From assembly GCF_003096715.1 (NCBI RefSeq), contig NZ_QEOL01000018.1, positions 115,597 through 179,596 on the forward strand: 64,000 nt of DNA, in the 5' to 3' direction. Below are positions 15,316 to 24,342 of this stretch, in pieces. Every line of letters begins with the position of its first letter. The first letter of the stretch is position 1. Made by a program: the position numbers and the translations under genes. Source of the DNA: Paraburkholderia silvatlantica. Lineage in GTDB: Bacteria > Pseudomonadota > Gammaproteobacteria > Burkholderiales > Burkholderiaceae. The notes beneath the pieces were generated by a model. It did no database searches, was not told the DNA's origin, and worked only from the letters and a program-made list of their open reading frames with translations.

Positions 15316-16233
15316 TTAACCGGCTTCCTGCCCCACCCGCGCCTCGAGAAATTGCAGCAAGGCGCGCACCTTGGTCGAATGACGCCGGTTGGGCAGATAC
15401 GCGGCATAAGCAACGGCGTCGCCGTTGTGCGGCGTCACGCTCCAGTCGGCGAAGCAGTGCATCAGCCGGCCGGCGCGGACATGCGCGCTGACGAGCCACG
15501 CGGGCAGGAGCGCCAGCCCCTGGCCGGCGAGCGCCGCTTCCAGCAGCATGTCGAGGTTGTTGGAAATGAGCCGCCCGCGCACATTCGCCTTTTCCTCCTC
15601 GCCGCCGCGCGCGAACGTCCAGGCCTGAAGCGCTCGATAACTTCCGCCATACGCGATGCGCAGGCATTCGTGCTGCGCGATTTCGCCGGGATGCCGGGGC
15701 ATGCCAGCGCGTTCGAGATACTCGTGGCTCGCGACGACCATACGCGGATTCCTGGCCAGCGTCCTCACGATGAGATTGGGATCTGCCGAAGGCAGCCCGA
15801 TTCTCACCGCGATGTCGATGCGCTCGACGGCAAGGTCTACGAAATGATCGGCGACCACGACGTCGAGGGCGACGCGTGGATACTCGCGCAGATACTCCGT
15901 GAGATGCGGCGCAAGCACGACGCGATTGTAAACGGATGGCACGGTGATGCGCAGCGCGCCAGCCGGCACGGAGCCGCTGTCGAGCACGCTCTCGTCGGCT
16001 TCGGCAAGGTCGTCGAGGATCCTGGAGATCTGCTCCACGTACGCCGTGCCCGCTTCGGTCAGACTCACGCGGCGGGGCGTTCGCGTAAGCAGCGCCGTGC
16101 CGAGCGCGGCTTCGAGGGCGTCCATCAGCCGGGTGACCGACGACGTCGCCACGCCAAGACGTTGGGCGGCCTTGGCGAAGCCGCCCGCATCGGCGACTTC
16201 GAGCAGAGTGTTCAGTGCGAGTAGCTTGTCCAT
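15316..16233 (-). CDS. LysR-family transcriptional regulator
   Basis: 305 residues from the ATG at 16233 (MDKLLALNTLLEVADAGGFA), where the conserved LysR N-terminus begins; the open frame extends 47 codons further upstream without family similarity. The helix-turn-helix is at about 15-60 (KAAQRLGVATSSVTRLMDAL), followed by an effector-binding domain. It is divergent from an MFS exporter gene with a 415-base gap containing a dyad at 16390, so it is the likely regulator of that exporter. Confidence 0.92.
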   Translation of the reverse strand: MDKLLALNTLLEVADAGGFAKAAQRLGVATSSVTRLMDALEAALGTALLTRTPRRVSLTEAGTAYVEQISRILDDLAEADESVLDSGSVPAGALRITVPSVYNRVVLAPHLTEYLREYPRVALDVVVADHFVDLAVERIDIAVRIGLPSADPNLIVRTLARNPRMVVASHEYLERAGMPRHPGEIAQHECLRIAYGGSYRALQAWTFARGGEEEKANVRGRLISNNLDMLLEAALAGQGLALLPAWLVSAHVRAGRLMHCFADWSVTPHNGDAVAYAAYLPNRRHSTKVRALLQFLEARVGQEAG

Positions 16234-16648
16234 GACGGCGATTATGCCAGCGCGATTGCGGACGCAGCCCGTGAAAGACGCCAGCATCGCCTCACTCTTT
16301 ATCGTCCGATCATTTCGCGCGACTCTCAGCACCAGTTCGCTGGGGCACGCGCAACAATTAACAGCCAGATTCAAGACTTTTCAGGCGCGTCGTGACATTC
16401 TTGCACCGTCACGAGGACTCGCGGGGCCGCCACGGGAGCGGCTACAGCGCGCCAGGGCCTGGGCCATTGCATTGCGCACGACGCAATGCGCGGTTGCGCC
16501 GCGGGTGTATTCCGATGCCGTCGCCAAATGCCTAATCTTGACGCATCCGACATCGCCTCCGCCATTCCGGTGTCGCGACGTCGGGGACTCGCTGCGCTTG
16601 AGCATCGAATCGCCCCGCTACAGTGACTTCATCGTTCAAGGAACCATC
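16234..16648. other. Divergent LysR/MFS intergenic region
   Basis: 415 bases with no convincing gene. The only clear structure is the TCGTGAC-N11-GTCACGA inverted repeat at 16390-16414. Confidence 0.6.
16390..16414. promoter_or_regulatory. Inverted repeat TCGTGAC-N11-GTCACGA, candidate LysR site
   Basis: Perfect seven-base arms are separated by 11 bases, between the divergent LysR and MFS genes. Size and spacing are compatible with a LysR-type recognition site. Confidence 0.5.
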
Positions 16649-17872
16649 ATGCCCACGCCCTCGAGCACGCTTGGCCACAAGACGCAGGCAATCAAGCTCA
16701 CCCAGGGACTCATTGCGTTGTTCGCATTCAGTTGCGGTGCGATCGTCGCCAACCTGTACTACGCGCAGCCGATCACCGAACTGATCGGCCCGTCTCTGCA
16801 TATGTCGGCCGGTTCGGCGAGCCTGATCGTGTCGCTCACGCAGATCGGCTACGCACTCGGCCTGTTCTTCATCGTGCCGCTCGGCGATTTGCTCGAGAAC
16901 CGCAAGCTCATGATCACAACGGCGCTCGTGTCGATCGCGAGCCTCGGTGCGGCCTCGCTCGCGCACTCTTCAGGCTGGTTCCTCGCCCTCTCGCTGCTGG
17001 TCGGCTTCAGCTCGGTCGCTGTGCAGATCCTCATTCCGCTCGCAGCGCACCTTGCGCCCGATCACGCGCGCGGCCGCATTGTCGGAACGATCATGAGCGG
17101 CCTGCTGCTCGGCATCCTGCTCGCGCGCCCGCTCTCGAGCGTCGTCGCCGACCATTTCGGCTGGCGCTTCGTGTTCGCCGCCGCCGCTGTGCTCATGGCG
17201 CTCGTCACGGCCATCCTCGCGCTGACCATCCCGCGCCGCCAGCCCGAGCATCAGGCGTCCTATTTCGCGCTCATCGGTTCGCTGCTGCACCTCGTGCGCA
17301 CCATGCCGGTGCTGCGCCACCGCGCCCTCTATCAAGGGCTGATGTTCGCCTCGTTCAGCCTGTTCTGGACCGCCGTGCCCATCGAACTCACGCGCCACTA
17401 CGGCCTCTCGCAGTCCGCGATCGCGGTCTTCGCGCTGGTCGGCGCCATCGGGGCGACGTCCGCGCCGGTCGCCGGCCGCCTCGCCGATGCGGGCCACTCC
17501 GTGCGGGCCACGTCCATCGCCTTGATCGCTGCCGCGCTAGCCTGCACGCCCGCGCTGATTCATCCGGCGTCCGGCGTGTACGGTCTCGTCGTCACGGGCA
17601 TCGTGCTGGACTTCGCCGTACAGATGAACATGGTCCTCGGGCAGCGGGAAATCTACGCGCTTCACGCGGCAAGCCGCGGCCGCCTCAACGCGCTCTACAT
17701 GACGAGCATCTTCGTCGGGGGCGCGATCGGCTCGGCGCTGGCGAGCACGCTGTATGAACGCGGCGGCTGGACGCTCGTCGCAGGCGTCGCGCTGGCTTTC
17801 CCACTCGTCTCTTTCGTCCATTTTCTGCTCGTGGGCGGCCCGCATGCGCGCGCGAACGTCAGCACGCTTTGA
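16649..17872 (+). CDS. MFS drug/arabinose-efflux-type transporter
   Basis: 407 residues with 12 predicted membrane helices. The start ATG at 16649 follows GGA at 8 bases. The NLYYAQPITELIGPSL loop and the GDLLENRKLM sequence (motif A region, between helices 2 and 3) place it in the major facilitator superfamily, close to the sugar-efflux/drug-H+ antiporter group. It would export small molecules with proton antiport. It is divergent from the LysR gene and followed by a hairpin at 17880. Confidence 0.9.
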   Translation: MPTPSSTLGHKTQAIKLTQGLIALFAFSCGAIVANLYYAQPITELIGPSLHMSAGSASLIVSLTQIGYALGLFFIVPLGDLLENRKLMITTALVSIASLGAASLAHSSGWFLALSLLVGFSSVAVQILIPLAAHLAPDHARGRIVGTIMSGLLLGILLARPLSSVVADHFGWRFVFAAAAVLMALVTAILALTIPRRQPEHQASYFALIGSLLHLVRTMPVLRHRALYQGLMFASFSLFWTAVPIELTRHYGLSQSAIAVFALVGAIGATSAPVAGRLADAGHSVRATSIALIAAALACTPALIHPASGVYGLVVTGIVLDFAVQMNMVLGQREIYALHAASRGRLNALYMTSIFVGGAIGSALASTLYERGGWTLVAGVALAFPLVSFVHFLLVGGPHARANVSTL

Positions 17873-17879
17873 CCGGTCT

Positions 17880-17904
17880 GCCGCACACCCGCCCGGTGCG
17901 CGGC
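17880..17904 (+). terminator. Hairpin terminator after MFS gene
   Basis: Ten-base stem with one mismatch (17880-17889 with 17895-17904) and a five-base loop, starting seven bases after the MFS stop codon. No long T-run follows. Confidence 0.4.
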
Positions 17905-17954
17905 AAGTTGCTGACCGACGCCCGGCCGTCTCATCCGTTTCAGGAATCCTGACC

Positions 17955-18068
17955 ATGTCCTACTTGCTGAGCCACCCCGGGATATCAGGCTGCTCGCCCA
18001 TGCGGCGCGCGGTAGCGAGCGCGACGACCCGGGCCGCGCATGCCATCGCGCAGCGGGAGCCTTCATGA
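17955..18068 (+). CDS. Possible 37-residue leader peptide/small ORF before the cytochrome gene
   Basis: ATG at 17955 with AGGA nine bases upstream and a TGA at 18066-18068, so its stop overlaps the cytochrome start as ATGA. The product (MSYLLSHPGISGCSP and an Arg/Ala-rich tail) has no recognised family or membrane helix. Spacing and overlap match the coupling seen between the other genes of the operon. It could be a coupling leader or chance. Confidence 0.3.
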   Translation: MSYLLSHPGISGCSPMRRAVASATTRAAHAIAQREPS

Positions 18069-19348
18069 ACCGCAGAGGACTCTGGATCGGTGCGGCGGCG
18101 ATCATCGCCGCGGGCCTCGCGGCCGCCGCGGCCATCATGTACAGGCCGCCCATCGCGCCCATTGCGCCGCCGTCGCCGGACAGCTTCGACGCGCAGCTCA
18201 AGCGCGAGGGCGCGCGCGTGGTCGCGCTCGGCGACTGTATCGTGTGCCACACGGTGAAAGGCGGCCGTCCGTTCGCGGGCGGCTTGCCGCTCGCCACGCC
18301 GTTCGGCACGATCTACGCGACCAACATCACGCCGGACCCGCAAACGGGCATCGGCGCGTGGTCCGAGGCCGCCTTTGCGCGCGCCGTGCGGCACGGGATC
18401 TCGCGGGACGGGCATCTGCTCTATCCCGCGTTTCCGTACGTGCATTTCACCCGTATGTCCGACCGCGACGTTGCCGCCGCCTATGCATACCTGATGAGCC
18501 GCGAACCGGTTCAAGCAAGCGCGCCGGCCAACGAGCTGATCTTTCCGCTAAATTTCAGGCCGCCGGTGGCGTTCTGGAACCTGCTGTTCCTACGCACAGG
18601 TCTGCGCGAAGCGGACGCTTCGCAGGACGCGCAGTGGAACCGCGGCAAGCTGCTCGTCGATGGTCTCGGCCACTGTGCCTCGTGCCATTCGCCGCTGAAC
18701 GCGATCGGCGGCGAGAAGGCTGGCCGCGCCTTCGACGGCGGTGTGGTGGACGGCTGGGAAGCGCCCCCGCTCAATGCGCCCGGCAGCGCAGCGAAGCCGT
18801 GGACGAAGACGCAGCTCGTCGCCTACCTGCGCACCGGACGCGCCTCCGAGCACGGCGCCGCCGCAGGCCCAATGCTGCCGGTCACTCGCGATCTCGCGAC
18901 CGTGCCGGTGGAAGACGTCGAGGCGATCGCCACCTACATTCTTTCGCTCCAGAAGCGCGCGCCGAGCGAAGCCACGCCTGCCGTGCACGTCGCGGCACGC
19001 GAAGCCACGCCCGCCGAACAGCGCGGCGCCGTACTCTTCAGCGCCTCGTGCGCGCAATGCCACGGTCCGGGCTCACCCATGCAGACGATCGGCGAGCGTC
19101 CGACGCTCGCGTTCAGCACGGCGGTCAACTCGGGCACGCCGCGCAACGCCGTGCAGATGATCCTGAACGGCATCGACTGGAACGGCGCAGACGCGATGAA
19201 CTACATGCCCGCGTTCACGAGCGTCTACGACGACCGGCAAATCGCCGACCTCGTCGCCTATGTGCGCGACGCCTACTCGACACGACCCGCGTGGCCCGAC
19301 GCCGAACCCCTCGTCGCCCAGCTCAGAAAGGAGGACAGTGCGCGATGA
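18065..19348 (+). CDS. Tri-haem cytochrome c subunit of a molybdenum hydroxylase
   Basis: 427 residues. An N-terminal membrane/signal segment covers about 5-26. Three CXXCH haem sites are present: CIVCH at 58, CASCH at 204 and CAQCH at 329. Three-haem cytochromes of this length pass electrons from periplasmic dehydrogenases (gluconate, alcohol or aldehyde) to ubiquinone or a terminal oxidase. GGGAG lies upstream of the ATG at 18065. The stop overlaps the start of the iron-sulfur gene (ATGA), so the products probably form one complex. Confidence 0.92.
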   Translation: MNRRGLWIGAAAIIAAGLAAAAAIMYRPPIAPIAPPSPDSFDAQLKREGARVVALGDCIVCHTVKGGRPFAGGLPLATPFGTIYATNITPDPQTGIGAWSEAAFARAVRHGISRDGHLLYPAFPYVHFTRMSDRDVAAAYAYLMSREPVQASAPANELIFPLNFRPPVAFWNLLFLRTGLREADASQDAQWNRGKLLVDGLGHCASCHSPLNAIGGEKAGRAFDGGVVDGWEAPPLNAPGSAAKPWTKTQLVAYLRTGRASEHGAAAGPMLPVTRDLATVPVEDVEAIATYILSLQKRAPSEATPAVHVAAREATPAEQRGAVLFSASCAQCHGPGSPMQTIGERPTLAFSTAVNSGTPRNAVQMILNGIDWNGADAMNYMPAFTSVYDDRQIADLVAYVRDAYSTRPAWPDAEPLVAQLRKEDSAR

Positions 19349-19857
19349 TTTCACTGAACGTAAACGGCGTCCAGCACGCGCTGGACATCGATCCCTCCAC
19401 ACCGCTGCTGTATGTGCTGCGCAACGATCTCAAGCTGCACGGCGCGAAGTTCGGCTGCGGACTCGGTCAATGCGGGGCGTGCACCGTCATCGTGGACGGC
19501 GAGGCGACCTTCTCCTGCCTCGTGCCCGTAAGCGCGATCGGCACACGGCCGGTCCGCACGCTCGAAAGCCTCGGCAGCGCTACGCATCCGGGCGCGTTGC
19601 AGCAGTCGTTCATCAAGCATCAGGCGGCGCAGTGCGGCTACTGCATCGCGGGCATGATCATGCGCGCGCAGGCGCTGCTGGATCGCAACCCGCACCCCAC
19701 TGAGCAGCAGGTGCGCGCGCACATGGAGCCGAACCTGTGCCGCTGCGGCACGCACATGCGCATTCTCGCCGCCATCCGCGACGTCGCGGGGCTGCCCGCA
19801 CCGCAGGCGAGCACCCCGGCCACGCATCCCATCACTGCCGCGAAGACCGCATCATGA
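19345..19857 (+). CDS. 2Fe-2S subunit of xanthine-dehydrogenase-family hydroxylase
   Basis: 170 residues. Eight cluster cysteines are present: Cys38, 43, 46 and 58 (plant-ferredoxin type), then Cys97, 100, 132 and 134 (CGYC and LCRCG, the alpha-helical cluster domain). This matches small subunits such as IorA. It would carry electrons from the molybdenum site to the cytochrome encoded upstream. AGGAGG lies before the start, and both ends overlap neighbouring genes by four bases. Confidence 0.95.
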   Translation: MISLNVNGVQHALDIDPSTPLLYVLRNDLKLHGAKFGCGLGQCGACTVIVDGEATFSCLVPVSAIGTRPVRTLESLGSATHPGALQQSFIKHQAAQCGYCIAGMIMRAQALLDRNPHPTEQQVRAHMEPNLCRCGTHMRILAAIRDVAGLPAPQASTPATHPITAAKTAS

Positions 19858-22133
19858 GCCACCACGACGACGATTCCCTCGACGCGCCCATCGACGAACG
19901 CCGCCGGCACTTCATGATTTCCGGCGCGCTCTTCGTCGCGTTCAGCATGGTCAAGGGCGCGGACGTACTCGCCCAGGAAGTCATCGCCGACGAAGGCGCG
20001 GCCGTGCACGTTGCGAAGGAGACCCAGGCACTTGCCGGTAGCCTGAAAACCAATCCGTTGCTCGATGCGTGGATCAAGATCACGCCCGCAGGCAAGGTCA
20101 CAGTCTTTACGGGCAAGGTCGAACTCGGCACGGGCGTGCGCACGGCGCTGCTTCAGGTCGCCGCCGAAGAGCTGGACATGGCGCCCTCGCTCATCAGGTT
20201 CCTCACCGCCGACACGGGCGCCTCGCCCGACGAGGGCCTCACGGCAGGCAGCCACACCATGGCCGACAGCGGCAGTGCGCTGCTCAATGCCGCGGCGCAG
20301 GTGCGCGGGCTGCTCGTCGGCGCCGCCGCGAAGCACTTCGGCGTCGATCCCGGCACGCTCAGCGCAAACGATGCCGTCATTCGCACGCAGGACGGCCGCA
20401 CGATGAACTACGGCGAAGCCGTCGGCCTCGTGGACCTGCATCGCAACGCAACGCCCAATTCGCCGCTCAAGGACCCGAAGACGTTCCGCGTGATCGGCAC
20501 ACCGTTCCCGCGGCTCGATATACCGTCGAAGGTCACGGGCGGCGCGAGCTATGTCCAGGACATGCAGCTGCCGGGCATGCTGCACGCACGCGTCGTCATG
20601 CCGCCCGTGTACGACGCGAAACTCCTCTCATTCGACGAAACCGCCATCATGAAGATGCCCGGCGTCGTGAGGATCGTGCGCAATGGCAGCATGCTGGCCG
20701 TGGTGGCGCAAGGCGAATGGCAAGCGGTAACGGCGCAACGCGCCCTTGCGGCCAGCTGCCAATGGTCGCCGGGGCGTGCCCTGCCCGATCCGGCAACCGT
20801 GCATCGCGACCTCAAGCCGCTCTGCACGCAGCAGATCAAGATCGCGGACCATCATGTTCCCTCGGCGCCCGCCGTGAAAACGCTGGAAGCGCGCTTCATC
20901 AAACGGTATTTGTTGCACGGCTCGATCGGGCCTTCGTGCGCCGTCGCGCAACTCGAAGGCGGCCAGCTCACCGTCTGGACCCACTCGCAAGGCGTCTATC
21001 CGCTGCGCGACGCGCTGGCCGACATGCTCTCCATGCCAAAGGAAAGCGTGCGCTGCGTCCACACCGAAGGCTCCGGCTGCTATGGCCACAACGGCGCCGA
21101 CGATGCCGCCGCGCATGCCGCGTTGATCGCCGCGGCCATGCCGGGGCATCCGGTGCGCGTGCAGTGGATGCGCGAACAGGAACACACATGGGACCACTTC
21201 ACACCTGCCATGGTGACGGAGGTGAAGGCGTCGATCGACGCGGGCGGGCGCATCGTGGACTGGCAATATGCGCTCTGGAGCAGCTCGCACAACGAGCGCA
21301 TCGTCAACGCCGGGCGGCTGCTGCCCGCGCGCATGCTGGAAAAACCCTTTGTTTCCGCGCCTTCGACGCCGATGCTGCAACCCGAGGGCGGCGGCGACCG
21401 CAACGGCATCCCGCTCTACACGCTGCCCAACATCGAGGTGATGAACAACTTCTCGCCGACCATGCCGCTGCAGACTTCGGCGATGCGCTCGCTTGGCGCA
21501 CATACCAACGTGTTCTCCATCGAGAGCACGATGGACGATCTCGCGCACATGGCCGGTATCGATCCCGTCGAATTCCGTTTACGCCACATGGACGATCCGC
21601 GCGCGCGCGATGTGATCCTGCTTGCGGCGAAGCGGTTCGGCTGGCCGCGGCCGCCGCGCGCGCGCAATCGCGGCGTGGGTTTCGCGTTCGCGAAGTACAA
21701 GAATCTGATGGCGTATGTGGCAATCGCCGTGGAAATCTCCGTCGAGCCCGAGACGGGTCTCGTGAGGCTGGAAGAGGCCCAGGCCGCCGTGGATTGCGGC
21801 CAGGTCGTGAATCCCGACGGCGCGCGCAACCAGATCGAAGGCGGCATCGTGCAATCGGCCAGCTGGACCCTGCACGAGGAACTGCGCTACGACACGAGCC
21901 GCATTCGCAGCTTCGACTGGGGAACGTACCCAATCCTGCGCTTCGATTCGGCGCCAAAGCGCATCGACGTGCACCTGATCGACCGGCCCGGCGCGCCGTT
22001 CCTCGGTACGGCGGAGGCCTCGATGGGGCCTGCCGCGGGCGCACTCGCCAATGCGCTCTTCGACGCGACCGGCAAGCGGGTGCGCGAAATGCCGCTGGCG
22101 GGCGACGCCCTGAAAAAACTCATCGAAGTATAG
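19854..22133 (+). CDS. Molybdopterin-binding catalytic subunit, isoquinoline 1-oxidoreductase beta-type
   Basis: 759 residues from the ATG at 19854. A twin-arginine-like segment (DERRRHFMISGALFVAF, residues 15-30) marks a Tat-dependent exported enzyme. Several family stretches are visible, including VFTGKVELGTGVRTAL, VTGGASYVQDMQLPGM, and GTAEASMGPAAGALANA, the conserved Glu-containing C-terminal motif. The order cytochrome c, 2Fe-2S, Mo subunit fits IorAB-like periplasmic hydroxylases of N-heterocycles or aldehydes. No XdhC-like chaperone or Mo-cofactor gene is in the window. The substrate is unknown; LysR and MFS genes upstream may belong to the same pathway. Confidence 0.92.
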   Translation: MSHHDDDSLDAPIDERRRHFMISGALFVAFSMVKGADVLAQEVIADEGAAVHVAKETQALAGSLKTNPLLDAWIKITPAGKVTVFTGKVELGTGVRTALLQVAAEELDMAPSLIRFLTADTGASPDEGLTAGSHTMADSGSALLNAAAQVRGLLVGAAAKHFGVDPGTLSANDAVIRTQDGRTMNYGEAVGLVDLHRNATPNSPLKDPKTFRVIGTPFPRLDIPSKVTGGASYVQDMQLPGMLHARVVMPPVYDAKLLSFDETAIMKMPGVVRIVRNGSMLAVVAQGEWQAVTAQRALAASCQWSPGRALPDPATVHRDLKPLCTQQIKIADHHVPSAPAVKTLEARFIKRYLLHGSIGPSCAVAQLEGGQLTVWTHSQGVYPLRDALADMLSMPKESVRCVHTEGSGCYGHNGADDAAAHAALIAAAMPGHPVRVQWMREQEHTWDHFTPAMVTEVKASIDAGGRIVDWQYALWSSSHNERIVNAGRLLPARMLEKPFVSAPSTPMLQPEGGGDRNGIPLYTLPNIEVMNNFSPTMPLQTSAMRSLGAHTNVFSIESTMDDLAHMAGIDPVEFRLRHMDDPRARDVILLAAKRFGWPRPPRARNRGVGFAFAKYKNLMAYVAIAVEISVEPETGLVRLEEAQAAVDCGQVVNPDGARNQIEGGIVQSASWTLHEELRYDTSRIRSFDWGTYPILRFDSAPKRIDVHLIDRPGAPFLGTAEASMGPAAGALANALFDATGKRVREMPLAGDALKKLIEV

Positions 22134-22177
22134 GAGCCGCATGGCGGGCCGGTTGCCGCTGGCCACGCCAGCGCAAC

Positions 22178-22208
22178 GCCATAAGCCGGCGTAACGCCGG
22201 CTTATGGC
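22178..22208. terminator. Bidirectional terminator between Mo-hydroxylase and BON genes
   Basis: Perfect 14-base stem (GCCATAAGCCGGCG paired with its complement at 22195-22208) with a three-base loop. It lies between the convergent genes ending at 22133 and 22212. Confidence 0.75.
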
Positions 22209-22211
22209 CGC

Positions 22212-22607
22212 TTAGTTGCCAGGCGTGCGCACCGTCAGCCGGTTGACGACCTGGCTCACGCCCTCCACGTCTTGCGCGTGCTGCTGCGCGGCCGCGATCT
22301 GGGTGGCCTCGGGGACCGTTCCGGTGAGCGTTACCACACCCGATTTTGCGAGCACGACGACGTTTGCCATCCGCACGTCGCCCTTCTTCGTCACCGCCTT
22401 GCGTACGTTTGCCGCCAGTTTGCGGTCGGCGGCTTTCGCGGCGTTGTGAGCCGCTTTGCGCGCCGCTTTCTCCTGTGCCGCGCCCGGCGCGGCGTTCGGT
22501 GCGTGCGTCACGACAGGCGGCGAATAAGACGTTGCCGCATCGGCGGCCAAGGCGTGAACGCTCGTCAATGCGAGTGCGGCCAGCATCGGAATGAAACGGT
22601 GCTTCAT
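22212..22607 (-). CDS. Periplasmic BON-domain protein
   Basis: 131 residues from the ATG at 22607. A signal peptide is evident (MKHRFIPMLAALALTSVHALAA). A lysine/alanine-rich linker follows, then a single BON domain (about 70-128) with VVVLAKSGVVTLTGTVPE and VNRLTV. BON domains bind phospholipid or outer-membrane components and are typical of stress-related periplasmic proteins. It lies five bases downstream of the HD-fold gene and is probably co-transcribed with it. Confidence 0.85.
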   Translation of the reverse strand: MKHRFIPMLAALALTSVHALAADAATSYSPPVVTHAPNAAPGAAQEKAARKAAHNAAKAADRKLAANVRKAVTKKGDVRMANVVVLAKSGVVTLTGTVPEATQIAAAQQHAQDVEGVSQVVNRLTVRTPGN

Positions 22608-22612
22608 GGTTT

Positions 22613-23302
22613 TTATCTTCTTGAGTGGGAAAGCAAGTTCCTGTCCGGCCGAGTCCAGCGCGAGCCCAGAATGAGCCCGCAAAAATTCAGCCGGCAGTAG
22701 TCAGGATCGATGCGGGCAAGAATGTCCGCGCTCCACGTGCCGCTCGTCGTGTGCGGGCGATGGGCGACGCCTCTGCCGATCGCCCGGATCACGTCTTCGG
22801 AAAACGTGGCTTCGCGCGGATAGGCCGCGAGAATGGCCCCGCGCTCGGCGCACGTATACGCGTCGTAGTGCTCGCCGACAAGATCGGTCCACGCCGCTTG
22901 CGCCAGCAGGCGCGCAAGCGGCGAAACATGCTCCGGAATGCCCGGCGTGGTGTGCAGGGCGATCGCCCGCCAAACGTCCTCGGCCACGTGGGGAGAGACA
23001 TCCGCAAGCAGCGCGCGCGCCGCATCGGCGCTGTCCACCTCGTAACGCAGGTTCGAGTGCGCATAGGCTGGGCCGAGGCCCATGTTCGCGTACATCGCGC
23101 TCACGTAGAGTGTTTCCGTGTCACATGCTTGACGCTCGCGACGGGCGGCGAGAGCAGCGAACACGAACACACGATGCGCGTGTCCGATCAGAACGGGATC
23201 GAGCGCCGCGCACGCGTTCTCGACGGCGAGAGCCGCGAGCGCGGTGCGCGGAATAAGCACGCCCGCCACTTCGTCCGGTGTTGCCGCAAGTCCAGGCTTC
23301 AT
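22613..23302 (-). CDS. HD-fold protein related to cyanamide hydratase-like phosphohydrolases, HD pair lost
   Basis: 229 residues from the ATG at 23302. Helical layout and local motifs (HAHRVFVFAAL at 41, IALHTTPGIPEHV at about 115) match the HD-domain group that includes cyanamide hydratase. At the metal-binding His-Asp position the sequence reads YANMG (residues 71-75) instead of the usual LHDLG, so both residues of the defining pair are missing. It may have lost hydrolase activity or bind metal differently. It lies between the alpha/beta hydrolase and BON genes. Confidence 0.75.
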   Translation of the reverse strand: MKPGLAATPDEVAGVLIPRTALAALAVENACAALDPVLIGHAHRVFVFAALAARRERQACDTETLYVSAMYANMGLGPAYAHSNLRYEVDSADAARALLADVSPHVAEDVWRAIALHTTPGIPEHVSPLARLLAQAAWTDLVGEHYDAYTCAERGAILAAYPREATFSEDVIRAIGRGVAHRPHTTSGTWSADILARIDPDYCRLNFCGLILGSRWTRPDRNLLSHSRR

Positions 23303-23358
23303 GACGCGCTCCGTGCTCACGCCTGTCACGACGCGCGAGCGAAAACCAGCAGCCGGCC

Positions 23359-24342
23359 TTATCCCTTCAGGAACGCCAGCAGATCCGCGTTCACCTCGGC
23401 AACATGCGTGCTGCACATGCCATGCGGCGCGCCGGGATAGACCTTGAGCGTGGCGTGCTTGACAAGCTTCGCCGACAGGCGCGCCGAATCGTCGATCGGC
23501 ACGATCTGGTCATCGTCGCCGTGCAGAATGAGTGTCGGCATGTCCATCTTCTTCAGGTCTTCCGTGTAGTCGACCTCGGAGAACTGCTTGATGCACTCGT
23601 ACTGGCCCTTGATCGAGCCCTGCATGCCCTGCCGCCAGAAGTCCTGCACGAGACCCTGCGAGACCTTCGCGTTCGGGCGGTTAAAGCCATAGAACGGCGT
23701 TGCGAGGTCGAGATAGAACTGCGAGCGGTTGGCCGCCACACCGTCGCGAATGCCGTCGAACACGGACATTGGCAGGCCGCCGGGATGAGTCGCCGACTTG
23801 ACCATCTGCGGCGGCACGGCGCCGATCAGCACCGCCTTTGCCACCCGCTTCGAACCGTGCCTGCCGATGTAGTGCGCCACTTCGCCGCCGCCCGTCGAGT
23901 GGCCGACGAGCATCGCGTTGCGCACATCGAGCGCATCGAGCACAGCCGCCAGATCGTCTGCATAGGTATCCATATCGTTTCCGGCGGACGGCTGGCCCGA
24001 GCGCCCGTGCCCCCGACGGTCGTGCGCGATCACGCGGTAGCCCTGATTCACCAGGAAGAGCATTTGCGGATCCCACGCGTCCGCCGATAGCGGCCAGCCG
24101 TGCGAGAAGACCACCGGAGTGCCGGTGCCCCAGTCCTTGAAGTAGATCTCGGTGCCATCCCTGGTCTTCACGTAGCTGCCGTTGCGCTGATGCTCGCTGG
24201 CGCTGTGCGCGGCCGTGCCGCCGGCAGCCGACGCCACCGCGGGCAGAGCCGACATTGCGATCGCACCGGCGACGCCTGCGCTGGCCGAAAGCATTCTGCG
24301 TCGCGTTGGCGACGGCGCGTTCGCGTTTTCCTGCAAGTTCAT
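23359..24342 (-). CDS. Tat-exported alpha/beta hydrolase (non-haem chloroperoxidase/arylesterase-like)
   Basis: 327 residues. A twin-arginine signal (PTRRRMLSASAGVAGA) covers about residues 12-40. Catalytic elements are seen: the oxyanion HGWP at 81, nucleophile Ser149 in VGHSTGG, an Asp within ILHGDDDQIVP and His in PHGM near 305. It resembles cofactor-free haloperoxidases and aryl esterases, usually hydrolases of small esters. GGAG lies eight bases before the ATG at 24342. The AraC gene is divergent, with a 337-base gap. Confidence 0.9.
   Translation of the reverse strand: MNLQENANAPSPTRRRMLSASAGVAGAIAMSALPAVASAAGGTAAHSASEHQRNGSYVKTRDGTEIYFKDWGTGTPVVFSHGWPLSADAWDPQMLFLVNQGYRVIAHDRRGHGRSGQPSAGNDMDTYADDLAAVLDALDVRNAMLVGHSTGGGEVAHYIGRHGSKRVAKAVLIGAVPPQMVKSATHPGGLPMSVFDGIRDGVAANRSQFYLDLATPFYGFNRPNAKVSQGLVQDFWRQGMQGSIKGQYECIKQFSEVDYTEDLKKMDMPTLILHGDDDQIVPIDDSARLSAKLVKHATLKVYPGAPHGMCSTHVAEVNADLLAFLKG

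Noticed and set aside
20069..22246. Long plus-strand open frame shifted against the Mo-subunit gene
   Set aside because: Arg/Ala-rich translation without motifs; the correct frame encodes the conserved hydroxylase.
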